A DNA stretch of 64,000 bases. Source: CAVXFB01 sp963760935 (GTDB lineage: Bacteria > Planctomycetota > Planctomycetia > Pirellulales > Thermoguttaceae). This document shows, in pieces, positions 19,326 through 29,398 of this stretch (position 1 is its first letter; the number at the start of each line of letters is the position of its first letter). Where the stretch lies: assembly GCA_963760935.1 (NCBI GenBank), contig CAVXFB010000005.1:62001-126000 (forward strand), in the 5' to 3' direction. Both the position numbers and the translations under genes were made by a program. Under the pieces are notes generated by a model. It made no database searches. It saw only the letters and a list, made by a program, of their open reading frames with translations, and was not told where the DNA came from.

Positions 19326-20000
19326 ATGGATTTGAGCGTGCGGGACTCGGCCCAACTGCTTAAGGTCTCCGAGAAGACGATCTACCGCTGGGTGAAACAG
19401 GGGACGTTGCCCGCCTACCGAGTCAACGAGCAGTACCGCTTCAATCGGGCGGAATTGCTTGAATGGGCCACCTCACAACGGATCAACGTCTCGGCCGATA
19501 TCTTTGCCGAGCCAGACAACGGGGCTCCGGTCGCCTTGACCGAAGCCCTCCGCGCCGGCGGCATCCACTATCGCCTGGGCGGCGCCGACAAGCAGTCCGT
19601 GTTGCGGGCCCTGGTCGAGGTCATGCCGCTGCCGGAACAGGTCGACCGCGAGTTCCTCCTCCAAGTGCTGCTGGCCCGTGAATCGCTCGGGTCCACGGCC
19701 CTGGGCAACGGGGTGGCCGTGCCGCACGTCCGCAACCCGATCGTCATGCACATCGCGCGGCCGATGGTCACACTCTGTTTCCTCGAACAGGCGATCGAGT
19801 TTGGGGCCCTCGATGGGCAACCGGTACACACGCTGTTTACGATCGTCAGCCCCACTATCCGCGCCCACCTGCATCTGTTGGCCCGATTGGGCTTCGCGCT
19901 GCGTCAAGCTCCGTTCGCCGAAGTCATTGCGGCGCATGGCTCACGCGAACACATTCTCGCCGCCAGTCAGTCGGTCGACCAAAGCATCCCGCTTCACTGA
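19326..20000 (+). CDS. HTH (excisionase-type) / PTS EIIA fusion regulator
   Basis: A 224-aa two-domain protein. Residues 1-55 form a MerR/excisionase-type helix-turn-helix (SVRDSAQLLKVSEKTIYRW, then VNEQYRFNRAELLEWA). Residues about 75-215 form a PTS EIIA type-2 (nitrogen-type) domain with the phosphorylatable His in VAVPHVRNP. The ATG at 19326 gives the intact HTH. The gene ends 28 bp before hyfB on the same strand, so it may belong to the same transcript. A DNA-binding domain joined to a phosphorelay domain suggests nutrient- or energy-state control of the following complex. That link is inferred from position. Confidence 0.85.
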   Translation: MDLSVRDSAQLLKVSEKTIYRWVKQGTLPAYRVNEQYRFNRAELLEWATSQRINVSADIFAEPDNGAPVALTEALRAGGIHYRLGGADKQSVLRALVEVMPLPEQVDREFLLQVLLARESLGSTALGNGVAVPHVRNPIVMHIARPMVTLCFLEQAIEFGALDGQPVHTLFTIVSPTIRAHLHLLARLGFALRQAPFAEVIAAHGSREHILAASQSVDQSIPLH

Positions 20001-20028
20001 TTCACACGCCTAAAAGGTCACCGTCGTC

Positions 20029-22010
20029 ATGGTTGGTTTCGTACTTGGCGTAGCAATCTGCTTGGGCGGCGGCATCATCGCGATGGCGCTGGGCAAATGG
20101 CCGAAAACGTGTTCGACGGCCGCGGTTACCGGAACGCTGCTCGGCGGTGGGCTGGTGGCCCTTCAGGCGATTCAGGTGCTGACGTCCGGCGAACCAAAAA
20201 TGGTCCAATGGGCATGGTCGATCCCATTCGGCTCGGTCAACATGGGCATTGACCCGCTGTCGGCTGTATTTGCGCTGGCGATTGTGCTAGTGACGATGCT
20301 GTCGGCCGTCTATGGTGCACAGTATCTTGGGCTGCATCGCGGCCATCGCAACCTTGGCCCATCGTGGTTCTTCTTCAACCTGCTGGCGGCCAGCATGCTA
20401 ACGGTCGTGACGGCTCGCAACGGCCTCCTGTTTCTGGTGAGTTGGGAACTGATGTCGTTGGCGTCGTTCTTCCTGGTGATGCATGAAGATCAGAAGGAGA
20501 GCGTGCGTCGGGCCGGTTGGATCTACCTGGTTGCGATGCATTTGGGTACGGCCTTCTTGGTGGCGATGTTTCTGTTGTTGGGGCGCAATGCGGCCTCGCT
20601 CGACTTCGACCAGTTGTCCGTAGCGCCGGAGACGGCCGGCCTACTCTTTGTGTTGGCCGTGATCGGCTTCGGCACCAAGGCCGGCTTCATTCCGTTGCAC
20701 GTTTGGCTGCCCGAGGCCCATCCAGCGGCGCCCTCACATGTGTCGGCCGTGATGAGCGGCGTAATGATCAAGACCGGCATCTACGGACTGTTGCGAATAT
20801 TGACGTTGCTGGGCGCGCCGCCGGCATGGTGGGGCTGGACATTGGTCACCATCGGCGTCGTCTCGGGCATCCTGGGCGTACTCAACGCTTTGGCTCAACA
20901 CGATCTGAAACGACTATTGGCCTATCACAGCGTCGAAAACATTGGCATTATCGTCCTGGGCATGGGCGTCGGACTGCTCGGCGTCACGTTTGCAAATCCG
21001 ACGATGGCCACGCTCGGTTTTGCCGGCGCCTTGCTGCACGTCGTCAATCACGCCATTTTCAAGAGCCTGCTCTTCCTCGGCGCGGTTCCGTGCTCCATGC
21101 GACGGGCACGGCAGAGATGGATCGCCTGGGCGGACTGCTGAAGCGCATGCCCGTCACCGGCGCGACGTTTCTGTTGGGCGCCGCGGCGATTTCCGGCCTG
21201 CCACCATTGAACGGCTTCGTCAGCGAGTTTCTGATCTATCTCGGGGCCATGACAGGACTCGCCGGCGACAGCGCGCCGGCGTGGCCCTTGTTGGGAATCG
21301 CGGTCGTGGGCGGATTGGCGCTGATCGGTGGTCTGGCGGCTGCCTGTTTCACCAAGGCTTTCGGCATTGTCTTTCTCGGTGAACCGCGTAGTGACAACGC
21401 GGCCCGCGCCCACGAGGCGGGCGCGGCCATGCGCTGGCCAATGATGATTCTCGCCGCCCTCTGTGTTGTAATCGGATTGGCTGCGCCGTTGTGCCCCCTG
21501 GTGCTACGACCGGCGGTTCTGGTGCTGGTGCCCGTGAACTTGCGAGATGCCGTGACAGGCTGCGCAGCCGACGCCGCCGGCCCGTTGACGGGCGTCCTGT
21601 TCGGCTCCTGTCTGCTTTTGGGCTTCGTCGTGGCGGCCATGCACGTGCGTCGCAAGTTGCTCTTGGGCCGCCGTGTGGAGCAAACCGGCACATGGGATTG
21701 CGGCTACGCGGCCAGCACTCCGCGCATGCAATACACGGCCTCGTCTTTTGCCCGACCGCTGACCTTGTTGTTCCGCTTGTTGCTCCAGCCGCAGGATGAA
21801 ATTGATGAGCCTCGCGGTTTGTTCCCCGAGCATGCACATCTCCACACTCGCACGCCGGACGTGTTTCGCCGGCGGCTCTACGATCCCATTTTCGGCGCCG
21901 TCGCCTGGGCGGCGTTTCGTCTGCGTTGGCTGCAACAGGGGCGGATCCAGGTCTACGTGCTCTATATCGCCTTGACGATCCTTGCCCTCTTAATCTGGAA
22001 GCTTGGCTGA
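20029..22010 (+). CDS. hyfB: Hydrogenase-4-type membrane subunit B (antiporter-like), frameshifted
   Basis: About 660 aa after repair. A polytopic proton-channel subunit of the HyfB/NuoL family. Conserved features include VSWELMSLASFFLVM, the Lys-bearing channel helix GFGTKAGFIPLHVWLPEAHPAAPS split over two helices, and AQHDLKRLLAYHSVENIGI. One G is missing near 21083-21086; restoring it reads FLGAGSVLHATGTAEMDRLGG and continues to the end at 22010. The C-terminal half (GTWDCGY, then a long amphipathic end) is typical of HyfB. It forms the distal ion-pumping module of the complex with hyfC, hyfE and hyfF. Confidence 0.9.
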
Positions 22011-22909
22011 TGATGCCGCTAGTCGCGTCACTTGCACACGTCGTTCTCGCGGCATTGCTTGCTCCGCTGCTGCTGGGCATCATCAACCGCACTAAGGCTT
22101 GGTTCGCCGGCCGCCGTGGCCCGCCGCTGTTGCAGGCGTACCACGATCTGCGGAAATTGCTTTTGAAAGGGGCGGTCTACAGCGAGACGACCGGCTGGCC
22201 ATTCGTGGCCGGACCGATCGTCGGGCTGGCATGTGCAGCCACGGCGCTGTTGATCGTACCGCTGGGCGGCGTGCCGGGAGTGTTGGCCTTTTCCGGCGAT
22301 TTTCTGCTCCTGGCCTATTTGCTGGGCCTCATGCGATTCTTCACCATCGTCGCCGCCCTGGATACCGGATCGAGCTTCGAGGGTATGGGCGCCAGCCGTG
22401 AAGCCTTCTTCTCCGCGTTGGCCGAGCCGGCCTTGCTTTTGGGCTTGGCTGCGTTGGCGGCGCAATCGCACAGCCTATCGCTCAGCGCGATGTACGCGAG
22501 CCTTGTGCCCGGCCCTGCCTTGCTGTTGGTCGGCGCTGCGTTGCTGATTGTCTTTCTCGCCGAAAACGCCCGCATCCCCGTGGACGATCCGAATACCCAT
22601 CTGGAACTGACGATGATCCACGAGGTGATGGTATTGGATCACAGTGGCCCGGACTTGGCCATGATTCAGTACGCGGCGATGCTCAAGCTATGGGTGCTCG
22701 GCGCGCTGCTGGTCGGAGTTCTGGCGCCGCTGCGCAGCGGATCGCTGCCGGGCGACCTCGCCATTGGCATGGTCGAGATGACGCTGCTGGCAGTTGTGGT
22801 GGGCGTGGTCGAATCGACCGTTGCCCGGCTGCGATTGGTTCGCGTGCCGCAGTTTCTCGTGGCGGCCTCGGTTCTATCGGTTCTCGCTTTAATGCTCGTG
22901 ATGAGGTAA
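22010..22909 (+). CDS. hyfC: Hydrogenase-4-type membrane subunit C (NuoH-like)
   Basis: A 299-aa polytopic membrane protein of the HyfC/HycD/NuoH family, which connects the soluble redox arm to the ion channels. The cytoplasmic loop signature ENARIPVDDPNTHLELTMIHEVM is complete, as is the early GRRGPPLLQAYHDLRKLLLKG segment, typical of NuoH/HycD. The ATG at 22010 overlaps the hyfB stop (TGATG), which indicates translational coupling. The acidic loop residues of NuoH are retained, so ion coupling is plausible. Confidence 0.93.
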   Translation: MMPLVASLAHVVLAALLAPLLLGIINRTKAWFAGRRGPPLLQAYHDLRKLLLKGAVYSETTGWPFVAGPIVGLACAATALLIVPLGGVPGVLAFSGDFLLLAYLLGLMRFFTIVAALDTGSSFEGMGASREAFFSALAEPALLLGLAALAAQSHSLSLSAMYASLVPGPALLLVGAALLIVFLAENARIPVDDPNTHLELTMIHEVMVLDHSGPDLAMIQYAAMLKLWVLGALLVGVLAPLRSGSLPGDLAIGMVEMTLLAVVVGVVESTVARLRLVRVPQFLVAASVLSVLALMLVMR

Positions 22910-22912
22910 GCC

Positions 22913-23557
22913 GTGAATCCTTGGCTCGATACGATCCTGGTGTTCCTGATCCTGACGAACCTGCACTTGTTGGGTTCCAGCCGGCTGAGCGCGTGCATCC
23001 GTACCGTGGCCGTTCAAGCCGCGCTGCTCGGGACAATACCGCTGCTGGCCCAAGGCGATCAGGTCAGCCTTCGCTTGGCATTGTTGACGTCAGTCGGCAT
23101 GACCACAAAAGCCATCGTGCTACCGTGGCTATTGCGGAGGGCGGCACGCGAAGCGGACGTGCGGACCGAGGTCGAACCGATCATCGGCTACACAACGTCG
23201 CTGCTGCTGGGCCTTGGGCTGCTCGGCATCGCGCTGCACGTTGCCGGGCGCTTGCCGCCGCCCAATGTCGACGGACCGGCGTTCCTCGTGCCCGTGGCAC
23301 TGTTCACGACCATGGTCGGCTTGCTGCTGATCGTCAGCCGCAAGAAGGCGGTGATGCAGGCGCTGGGATACCTGGCGATGGAGAACGGCGTCTATGCCTT
23401 TGGTCTGGCGTTTGCCGTCGAAGAGCCAATGCTGGTCGAGCTGGGTGTGCTTTTGGACGTCTTCGTCGCCGTGTTTGTCATGGGGATTGCTATTCATCAT
23501 ATCAGCCGCGAGTTCGATCACATCGACACCGATCGGCTCTCGGCTCTAAAGGACTAG
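22913..23557 (+). CDS. hyfE: Hydrogenase-4-type membrane subunit E (NuoK-like)
   Basis: A 214-aa membrane protein with about six hydrophobic segments, of the HyfE family. Its C-terminal half aligns with NuoK. The segment VSRKKAVMQALGYLAMENGVY contains the conserved Glu used in ion translocation. A GTG start at 22913, 3 bp after the hyfC stop, gives the full family N-terminus (MNPWLDTILVFLILTNLHLL). Third gene of the complex operon. Confidence 0.9.
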   Translation: MNPWLDTILVFLILTNLHLLGSSRLSACIRTVAVQAALLGTIPLLAQGDQVSLRLALLTSVGMTTKAIVLPWLLRRAAREADVRTEVEPIIGYTTSLLLGLGLLGIALHVAGRLPPPNVDGPAFLVPVALFTTMVGLLLIVSRKKAVMQALGYLAMENGVYAFGLAFAVEEPMLVELGVLLDVFVAVFVMGIAIHHISREFDHIDTDRLSALKD

Positions 23558-23561
23558 CGGC

Positions 23562-25076
23562 ATGATTTGGGCGTTGCTACTAATACCAGCCGTGGCGGGA
23601 CTGACGGCATTCGCAATCCGTCCCAACTGGCCGCGGCGCGGACTGATTCTCGCGGCGGCGGCGGCCCACTTGGCACTCGTTGCCGTCGTATGGATCAAGT
23701 CTCCCGCTGCTGTAGGCGATTCCATCCAGCCGGGAGCCGATGTGTTGCGTTTCGCGGTCGCCGACGGTTGGATGGCCATCGACGCTGCGTCGCTGTTGTT
23801 CCTGTCAATCACGAGCGTGCTGTTCATGGCCACGGCCATCTATGCCGTCGGCTATCTCGGGCGCGAAAATCGTCCCGGCAAATCGCACGACGAGGAAGAC
23901 GACCTGCCGTTTGAGAATTTCCCCGAGGCCGCCTTTGCCGGCTGCCTGCTTCTGTTTCTGGCCACCATGACGCTCGTGGCGGTCAGCCGTCACTTGGGTC
24001 TGATCTGGGTGGGCGTCGAGGCCACGACACTGGCCAGCGCCCCACTGATCTACTTCCATCGCCACCATCGCTCGCTCGAAGCCACGTGGAAGTATCTGAT
24101 GATCTGCTCGGTGGGCATTGCCCTCGCCCTGTTGGGCAATTTCTTTCTGGCCGTCGCCGCGCGATCGGCCAGCCCGGCGGTCCATTTGACGATCGATGAT
24201 TTGACTCGCCACGCCAGCGATCTCAATCCGCAGTGGTTGAAAGCGGCGTTTCTGTTCTTCCTCGTCGGGTATGGCACGAAGATGGGCCTCGCGCCGCTGC
24301 ACACTTGGCTGCCCGATGCTCACAGCGAGGCGCCGTCGGTTGTCTCCGCACTCCTCTCCGGGGCGCTGTTGAACTGTGCATTCCTTACGATCCTCCGCGG
24401 CCATTGCCTGTTGGTGGCCAAGGGTCTCGGCAGCTTTAGCGGCGACTTGCTCGTGCTCTTCGGGATCGTTTCGATGGCGGTGGCCGCCGCCTTCATACTC
24501 GGCCAGATGGATTTCAAACGCATGTTGGCATACTCCAGCATCGAGCACATGGGCATTCTATCGCTTGGCATTGGAGTCGGCGGCGTGGCTACGTTCGGCG
24601 CCATGCTGCATACCGTAAACCATTCTCTCACCAAAGCGATGCTCTTCCTGGCAGCCGGCAATATCCTGGCCCTGTATCGCACCAAATCGACCACACATGC
24701 CCGGGGCCTGCTCACAACACTGCCGCTTACCGGCGTGCTCTGGCTGGCTGGGTTTGCCGCCATTGTCGGCTCGCCGCCCTTTGGGCCATTCATAAGCGAG
24801 CTGACCATCCTCAAAGGAGTGATCGACGCCGGCCGGCCCGTGGCAGCCGTGCTCTACCTCGTCGCGCTGGCGATTGTATTTGTCGGCATGGCCGCCATCT
24901 TCCTTCGCATGGCGTATGGCGCCGCACCGAGCAACATCACAGCGAGTCGCGAGCCGTTCTGGTCGATTGCGCCGCCGATGGCCCTGGGGCTTGTGGTTTT
25001 GGTGCTCGGGCTCTACCTGCCGCCACAGCTTGCCGTTCTCCTGCATCAAGCGGCCAACACTTTGGGAACCAACTGA
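23562..25076 (+). CDS. hyfF: Hydrogenase-4-type membrane subunit F (antiporter-like)
   Basis: A 504-aa polytopic subunit of the HyfF/NuoN/Mrp antiporter family. Visible features are HLGLIWVGVEATTLASAPLIY (membrane Glu), GYGTKMGLAPLHTWLPDAHSE (channel Lys), and MDFKRMLAYSSIEHMGIL. Unlike several neighbours it is uninterrupted. A second antiporter-like subunit together with hyfB means the complex carries two putative pumping modules, as in E. coli hydrogenase-4. The stop overlaps the hyfG start (TGATG). Confidence 0.93.
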   Translation: MIWALLLIPAVAGLTAFAIRPNWPRRGLILAAAAAHLALVAVVWIKSPAAVGDSIQPGADVLRFAVADGWMAIDAASLLFLSITSVLFMATAIYAVGYLGRENRPGKSHDEEDDLPFENFPEAAFAGCLLLFLATMTLVAVSRHLGLIWVGVEATTLASAPLIYFHRHHRSLEATWKYLMICSVGIALALLGNFFLAVAARSASPAVHLTIDDLTRHASDLNPQWLKAAFLFFLVGYGTKMGLAPLHTWLPDAHSEAPSVVSALLSGALLNCAFLTILRGHCLLVAKGLGSFSGDLLVLFGIVSMAVAAAFILGQMDFKRMLAYSSIEHMGILSLGIGVGGVATFGAMLHTVNHSLTKAMLFLAAGNILALYRTKSTTHARGLLTTLPLTGVLWLAGFAAIVGSPPFGPFISELTILKGVIDAGRPVAAVLYLVALAIVFVGMAAIFLRMAYGAAPSNITASREPFWSIAPPMALGLVVLVLGLYLPPQLAVLLHQAANTLGTN

Positions 25077-26566
25077 TGGCGATCGCTCGTCCGCTTACAG
25101 TACATAATGGACATAGCTTTCCGTTGGCGGATTGCCCGGTGGCGCCGATGGACGACTTTCGCGGGACAGTTCTTTCGGAAGTTGCGGCTGGCGCAAGACT
25201 AGCGGCGTTGTTTGCGCATCCGACATCGGACCACGGTCTGCGGCTTTTCGCCGCGCTGGCACGAGCCGAGCAAGGCGATCTCGCCGTAGCGGCCGCCGAA
25301 GTAGACCAGCATTATCCGGCACTTACGCCGGACTGTCCGCAGGCCCATCGATACGAGCGCGAGATCTTCGAGCAATGGAACGTCCGCCCCGACGGCCATC
25401 CCTGGTTGAAGCCATTACGAAAAAGGCGTCAGAGTTTTTCTTCGGGCGCATGCGGCGTGAGCGACTTCTTCCAAATGGCCGGCGACGAAGTCCACGAAGT
25501 CGCGGTTGGCCCCGTCCACGCCGGCATTATCGAGCCGGGCCATTTCCGCTTCCAATGCCATGGCGAAACCGTCTATCACCTCGAAATCGCGCTGGGCTAC
25601 CAACATCGCGGCGTGGAACGGGCGATCGTCGGCGGCCCAGGGCCGCGCACGATCCACTTTATCGAGACGCTCTGCGGCGATACCAGCGCAGGACACGCTA
25701 CGGCATACGCTCGGGCAATCGAAGCCCTCAGCGCAACGCGCGTGCCGGCGCACGCCCAAGTCATTCGCGGCGTCGCCTTAGAGTTGGAACGCATTGCGAA
25801 CCACGTCGGCGATCTCGGCGCACTCGCCGGTGACGTCGGCTTTCTGCCCACGATGTCCTACTGCGGTCGGATTCGCGGTGACGTGCTGAACATGACGGCC
25901 ATGCTTTGTGGAAACCGGTTTGGGCGCGGCTTGGTACAGCCGGGCGGTGTGGCCTTCGACGCCGACGCCAGAGTTATCGATGAGCTCCGCCGGCGGCTGA
26001 ACACACTTACTCGGGACGTCCGCAGTGCGGTGGAACTGCTGTGGAACTCGCCTTCGGTGATGGCCCGGCTGGACGGCATTGGCCGGCTTTCCCTGGAACT
26101 GTGCGAGCAAATCGGGCTGGTGGGCGTAGCGGCCCGGGCTTGTGGCGCAGGCGCGCGACGTGCGCCGCGATTTTCCATACGGCATCTATCGCTTCGCCCA
26201 TATTCCGCTGTCAACCTGGCACACCGGCGACGTGTTTGCGCGAGCCTACGTCCGCTGGCTGGAGGTGCAGCGCTCGCTGGCCTTCGTCAGTGAGCAACTC
26301 GATACCATGCCGGAAAGTGCCGTCTTTGAACGTCCCGGCCCGCTTGCGGCGGATCATGCCGTGGTGACACTCGTGGAGGGTTGCGCGGCGCGATTTGCCA
26401 CGTGGCCATGACGGGCGGCGATGGCCGTTTTGCCCGCTACAAGATCATCGACCCTTCGTTCCACAATTGGTTTGGGCTGGCCATGTCCATGCGCGGGCAA
26501 CAGATTTCCGATTTCCCGCTCTGTAACAAGAGCTTCAACCTCTCGTATTGCGGTCACGATCTATAG
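25076..26566 (+). CDS. hyfG: Hydrogenase-like large subunit lacking NiFe cysteines, two compensating frameshifts
   Basis: About 496 aa after repair. The N-terminal 100 residues resemble NuoC and end with YEREIFEQWNVRPDGHPWLKP. The NuoD/HycE-like large-subunit domain follows (GPVHAGIIEPGHFRFQCHGE). The NiFe site is broken: the first motif reads ETLCGDTSAGH instead of a CxxC, and the C-terminal DPCxxC is DPSFHN. An extra base near 26139-26151 and a missing G near 26382-26386 cancel, so total length is right. The protein should be structurally intact but not hydrogen-activating, as in NuoD of complex I and hydrogenase-related (Ehr) complexes. Confidence 0.9.
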
Positions 26567-26573
26567 GGGGACG

Positions 26574-27346
26574 ATGATGTTCGACGTGCTCTTGGCTCGG
26601 TGGAGACAAGGGTACCGCACGATGCGGTATCCGGCCGGTCCACCTCCCGAGTTGCCCGAGCGATTCGCCGGCCGGCCGACGTTGGACTCTGCCCGGTGCG
26701 TCACCGAATGTCAGCAGTGCATCGCGCGGTGTCCCACCGGCGCGATCGGGCGAGACCAGCGCGACGGCCTATTGCAGCTCGACACCCGTCGCTGCCTATT
26801 CTGCCGTGAGTGCGAGAGGGAGTGTGACGCCAAGGCAATTCACTTTTCCCGTGACCATCGCATGGCCGCCTCCCGGCGCGACGATCTTGTCGTAGGCAAT
26901 GCGCTCAAAACGACCAGCATCAACGGAGATGCGGCCATACGGCGCTATTCGGTCGCTCCCTCAAGCTTCGCCAAGTCAGCGCCGGCGGCTGCAACGCGTG
27001 CGAGGCGGATACCAACGTGCTGGGTACTGTGGGGTGGGATCTGGGACGTTTCGGCGTGCAGTTCGTGGCCTCACCGCGTCATGCCGACGGGCTGTTGGTC
27101 ACCGGACCAGTGACCGAAAACATGCGCATAGCGCTACAGAAGACCTACAACGCCGTGCCGGCGCCCAAGCTGGTGATCGCGGTGGGCGCCTGCGCGATTT
27201 CCGGCGGCCCCTATCTTGACCACCCAGAGGCCCACAACGGCGTAGCCGACCTCTTGCCCGTTGACCTGTTCATTCCCGGCTGTCCGCCGCACCCGCTGAC
27301 AATCCTCGACGGCCTGCTGTCGTTTCTGGGACGCGTCGCGACGTAA
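26574..27346 (+). CDS. Ferredoxin-type and small electron-transfer subunits, probably one fused protein; frameshifted
   Basis: About 257 aa after adding one missing base near 26943-26947. The first half (ATG at 26574 or 26577 after TAGGGGGA) is a HycF/HyfH-like 2[4Fe-4S] ferredoxin with CVTECQQCIARCP and CLFCRECEREC. The second half is the HycG/HyfI/NuoB-like small subunit with all cysteines for the proximal cluster: GGCNACEAD, GACAISGG and PGCPPHP. Between them no ATG, GTG or TTG exists in the small-subunit frame before its first Cys pair. A one-base repair gives AAIRRLFGRSLKLRQ and joins them. The fusion is inferred; two genes with a hidden start remain possible. Confidence 0.82.
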
Positions 27347-27403
27347 ATCTCAGGTGTGGCGACCTGCTTGACAGTCGTCGTCGCTTCGGCTCTCTTCAGT
27401 ATC

Positions 27404-28745
27404 ATGGCAGCGCAACCCCTGTTTCCCCTGCCGCTGACGCCGTTCGAATACTACTATTGGTGCGACGATCAGGACGATTACCCGACGGCGTACCCCGTAG
27501 ATTTGACGTTTTCGGGTTCGCTAGAGGTTGAACCGTTTTGCCGCGCGGTGGCCTTGATTGTCGCCAGGCATCCGCTGCTGTCGGCGCGTCGGGCGAGAGG
27601 GCAACGCTATGCCCTTCTGGATTGACGGCGATGGCAGGCCGCCGGTCATCGATTGGGCAGACGATGACCGGCCGATTTCACATGCCGATGGTAAGCGGAT
27701 CAACCTGGCCACGGCGTCAGGGTTCCGCGTTTGGGTGCGGCGGCTCGACGATGCTACGCGCGTCGTGCTCCAATTTCACCATGCGTGTTGCGATGGTTTG
27801 GCGGCCGTGCGCGTGCTCGAGGATATTTTGGTTGCGTATCACGAGTTGGTTGCCGGCCGTGATCCATTGGTTGCGCTGAAACCGTTGGAGCCGCAACGGC
27901 TCTGCACACGCGGCGAATATGGCGCTGACGGCGCCGCCAAGCCGACGCTGCGCGATCTTTGGGTCGGCGCCTGCGGTTGGACAAAACTTCTGGTGCAATC
28001 GCCGGCGCCGCTGGCCGCGCCAGCCCAGGTCCCCGAAGCGCCGTCGACGCCCTTACTCGGCTTTGTCACGCATGCGTGGGACGCGGCGACGATGTCCCGC
28101 CTGCGCGCGGCCGCCACGTCGCTCGGTGGAACGCTCAATGATCTCTTGTTACGCGATATGTTTCTGGTGCTTCGCCAATGGAACTCCCGGCACGGCGGCC
28201 CGCGCAATCCCTGGCTGCGAATCAACGTGCCCGCCACGCTGCGTGTGCGGGAAGATGTCCTGGCGCCGGCGGCCAACGCCTTGGGCTTCACGTTCGTTAC
28301 GCGCCGCGCCCGGGCTTGCGACAACGCCGATCAGCTTTTTGAATCGATCCGCCGGGAAACCGAAGCGATCCGCAAATACCGCCTCGGTCTCTACTTCGTT
28401 GGCGGGCTGGCCATGGCGTCTCACGTGCCCGGCCTCATTCCCTGGGCGCTCGGTCGCAAACGGTCGTTTGCCACGGTCGTGCTGAGCAATTTGGGCAAAG
28501 TGCTTCGCCATGCCAACCTGCCGCGCCGCGACGGCTGCCTTGTGTGCGGCGATGCGGTGCTTCGGCGAGTGACCGGCGTGCCGCCCATCCGGCCGCTGAC
28601 CCGCGCGGCCGTTGCCGTGTTGAACTATGGCGGCGAGACAACGGTCAATCTACGCTGCGATCCCCGCCATTTCACCGTTGCCCAAGCCGAAGAGTTTCTG
28701 GCCGAGTACATTGGGCAACTCGATCGTACGACGAAATCGCTATGA
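27404..28745 (+). CDS. Condensation-type acyltransferase (WS/DGAT- or alcohol acetyltransferase-like), frameshifted
   Basis: About 446 aa after removing one extra base near 27595-27600, which restores LLSARRAEGNAMPFW. The catalytic HHxxxDG motif of the condensation/WS-DGAT superfamily is HHACCDGLAAV, at about residue 125. The family's second landmark is the NDLLLRDMFLVLRQW helix with LRINVPATLR. It would transfer an acyl group from a thioester to an alcohol or amine. It begins 57 bp after the redox complex operon and may be co-transcribed. No fatty-acid or polyketide genes are near, so its substrate is not evident. Confidence 0.78.
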
Positions 28746-28885
28746 CGGGCTGCCGGCCTGAACGCGCGAACTTGGGGACTTCTCTTCTCTGATCCTTCGC
28801 TCGCACTTCCGAACTCGATCGGTGGCATTCTCTTGAGCGAATCCCCTTGACGGCCGGTATGGCTATGCTAAGGTGAACCCTACTG

Positions 28886-29374
28886 ATGGACAATGGCGAT
28901 ATGGATGCTCACATCAACATCGTTGAATTTGACACCTTTCAGCACAGAGGGCAAGTCGAGGCGCTATGGCGGGAGGTCTTCGCCTACGGTGCCCCACGGA
29001 ATGCGTCTGCTCTCGTGATCGCGAAGAAGTGTGCTGTGCGTGACGGGCTGTTCTTCGTCGCGACTTCGGGTGACGTTGTGGTCGGGACGGTCATGGCCGG
29101 ATACGACGGCCACCGTGGATGGATTTACTCTATGGCCGTCCATCCCGGCCACCGGCATCAGGACATCGGATCGAGACTGCTATCGTTTGCGGAGCGGAAG
29201 CTTGCGTCGGTGGGTTGTGTCAAGATCAATCTGCAAGTTATGGGTGGCAACGAAACGGCACAGCGGTTTTATGAAGCGAACGGATACACCGTCGAGGATA
29301 GAGTCAGTATGGGGAAAGAAGTGGTCGAGAACGTAGAGATGCCTAACCAAACGCTGGAGGATGTCGACGCGTAG
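28886..29374 (+). CDS. GNAT-family N-acetyltransferase
   Basis: A 162-aa acyl-CoA-dependent acetyltransferase. The acetyl-CoA loop is visible as VHPGHRHQDIGSRLLSFAER (about residues 90-108), preceded by VVGTVMAGYDGHRGWIYSMAV. The motif FYEANGY near the C-terminus is typical of YpeA/RimI-like members. Start at 28886 or 28901, both ATG. This gene and the next are less GC-rich than their neighbours, which may indicate later acquisition. Substrate unknown. Confidence 0.87.
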   Translation: MDNGDMDAHINIVEFDTFQHRGQVEALWREVFAYGAPRNASALVIAKKCAVRDGLFFVATSGDVVVGTVMAGYDGHRGWIYSMAVHPGHRHQDIGSRLLSFAERKLASVGCVKINLQVMGGNETAQRFYEANGYTVEDRVSMGKEVVENVEMPNQTLEDVDA

Positions 29375-29398
29375 GCCACAGGTTCAAAGGAGAGTCAG

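Noticed and set aside
25076..27346. Functional group-4 NiFe hydrogenase or formate hydrogenlyase
   Set aside because: Three of the four NiFe-binding cysteines are replaced, and no maturation or formate dehydrogenase genes are present.
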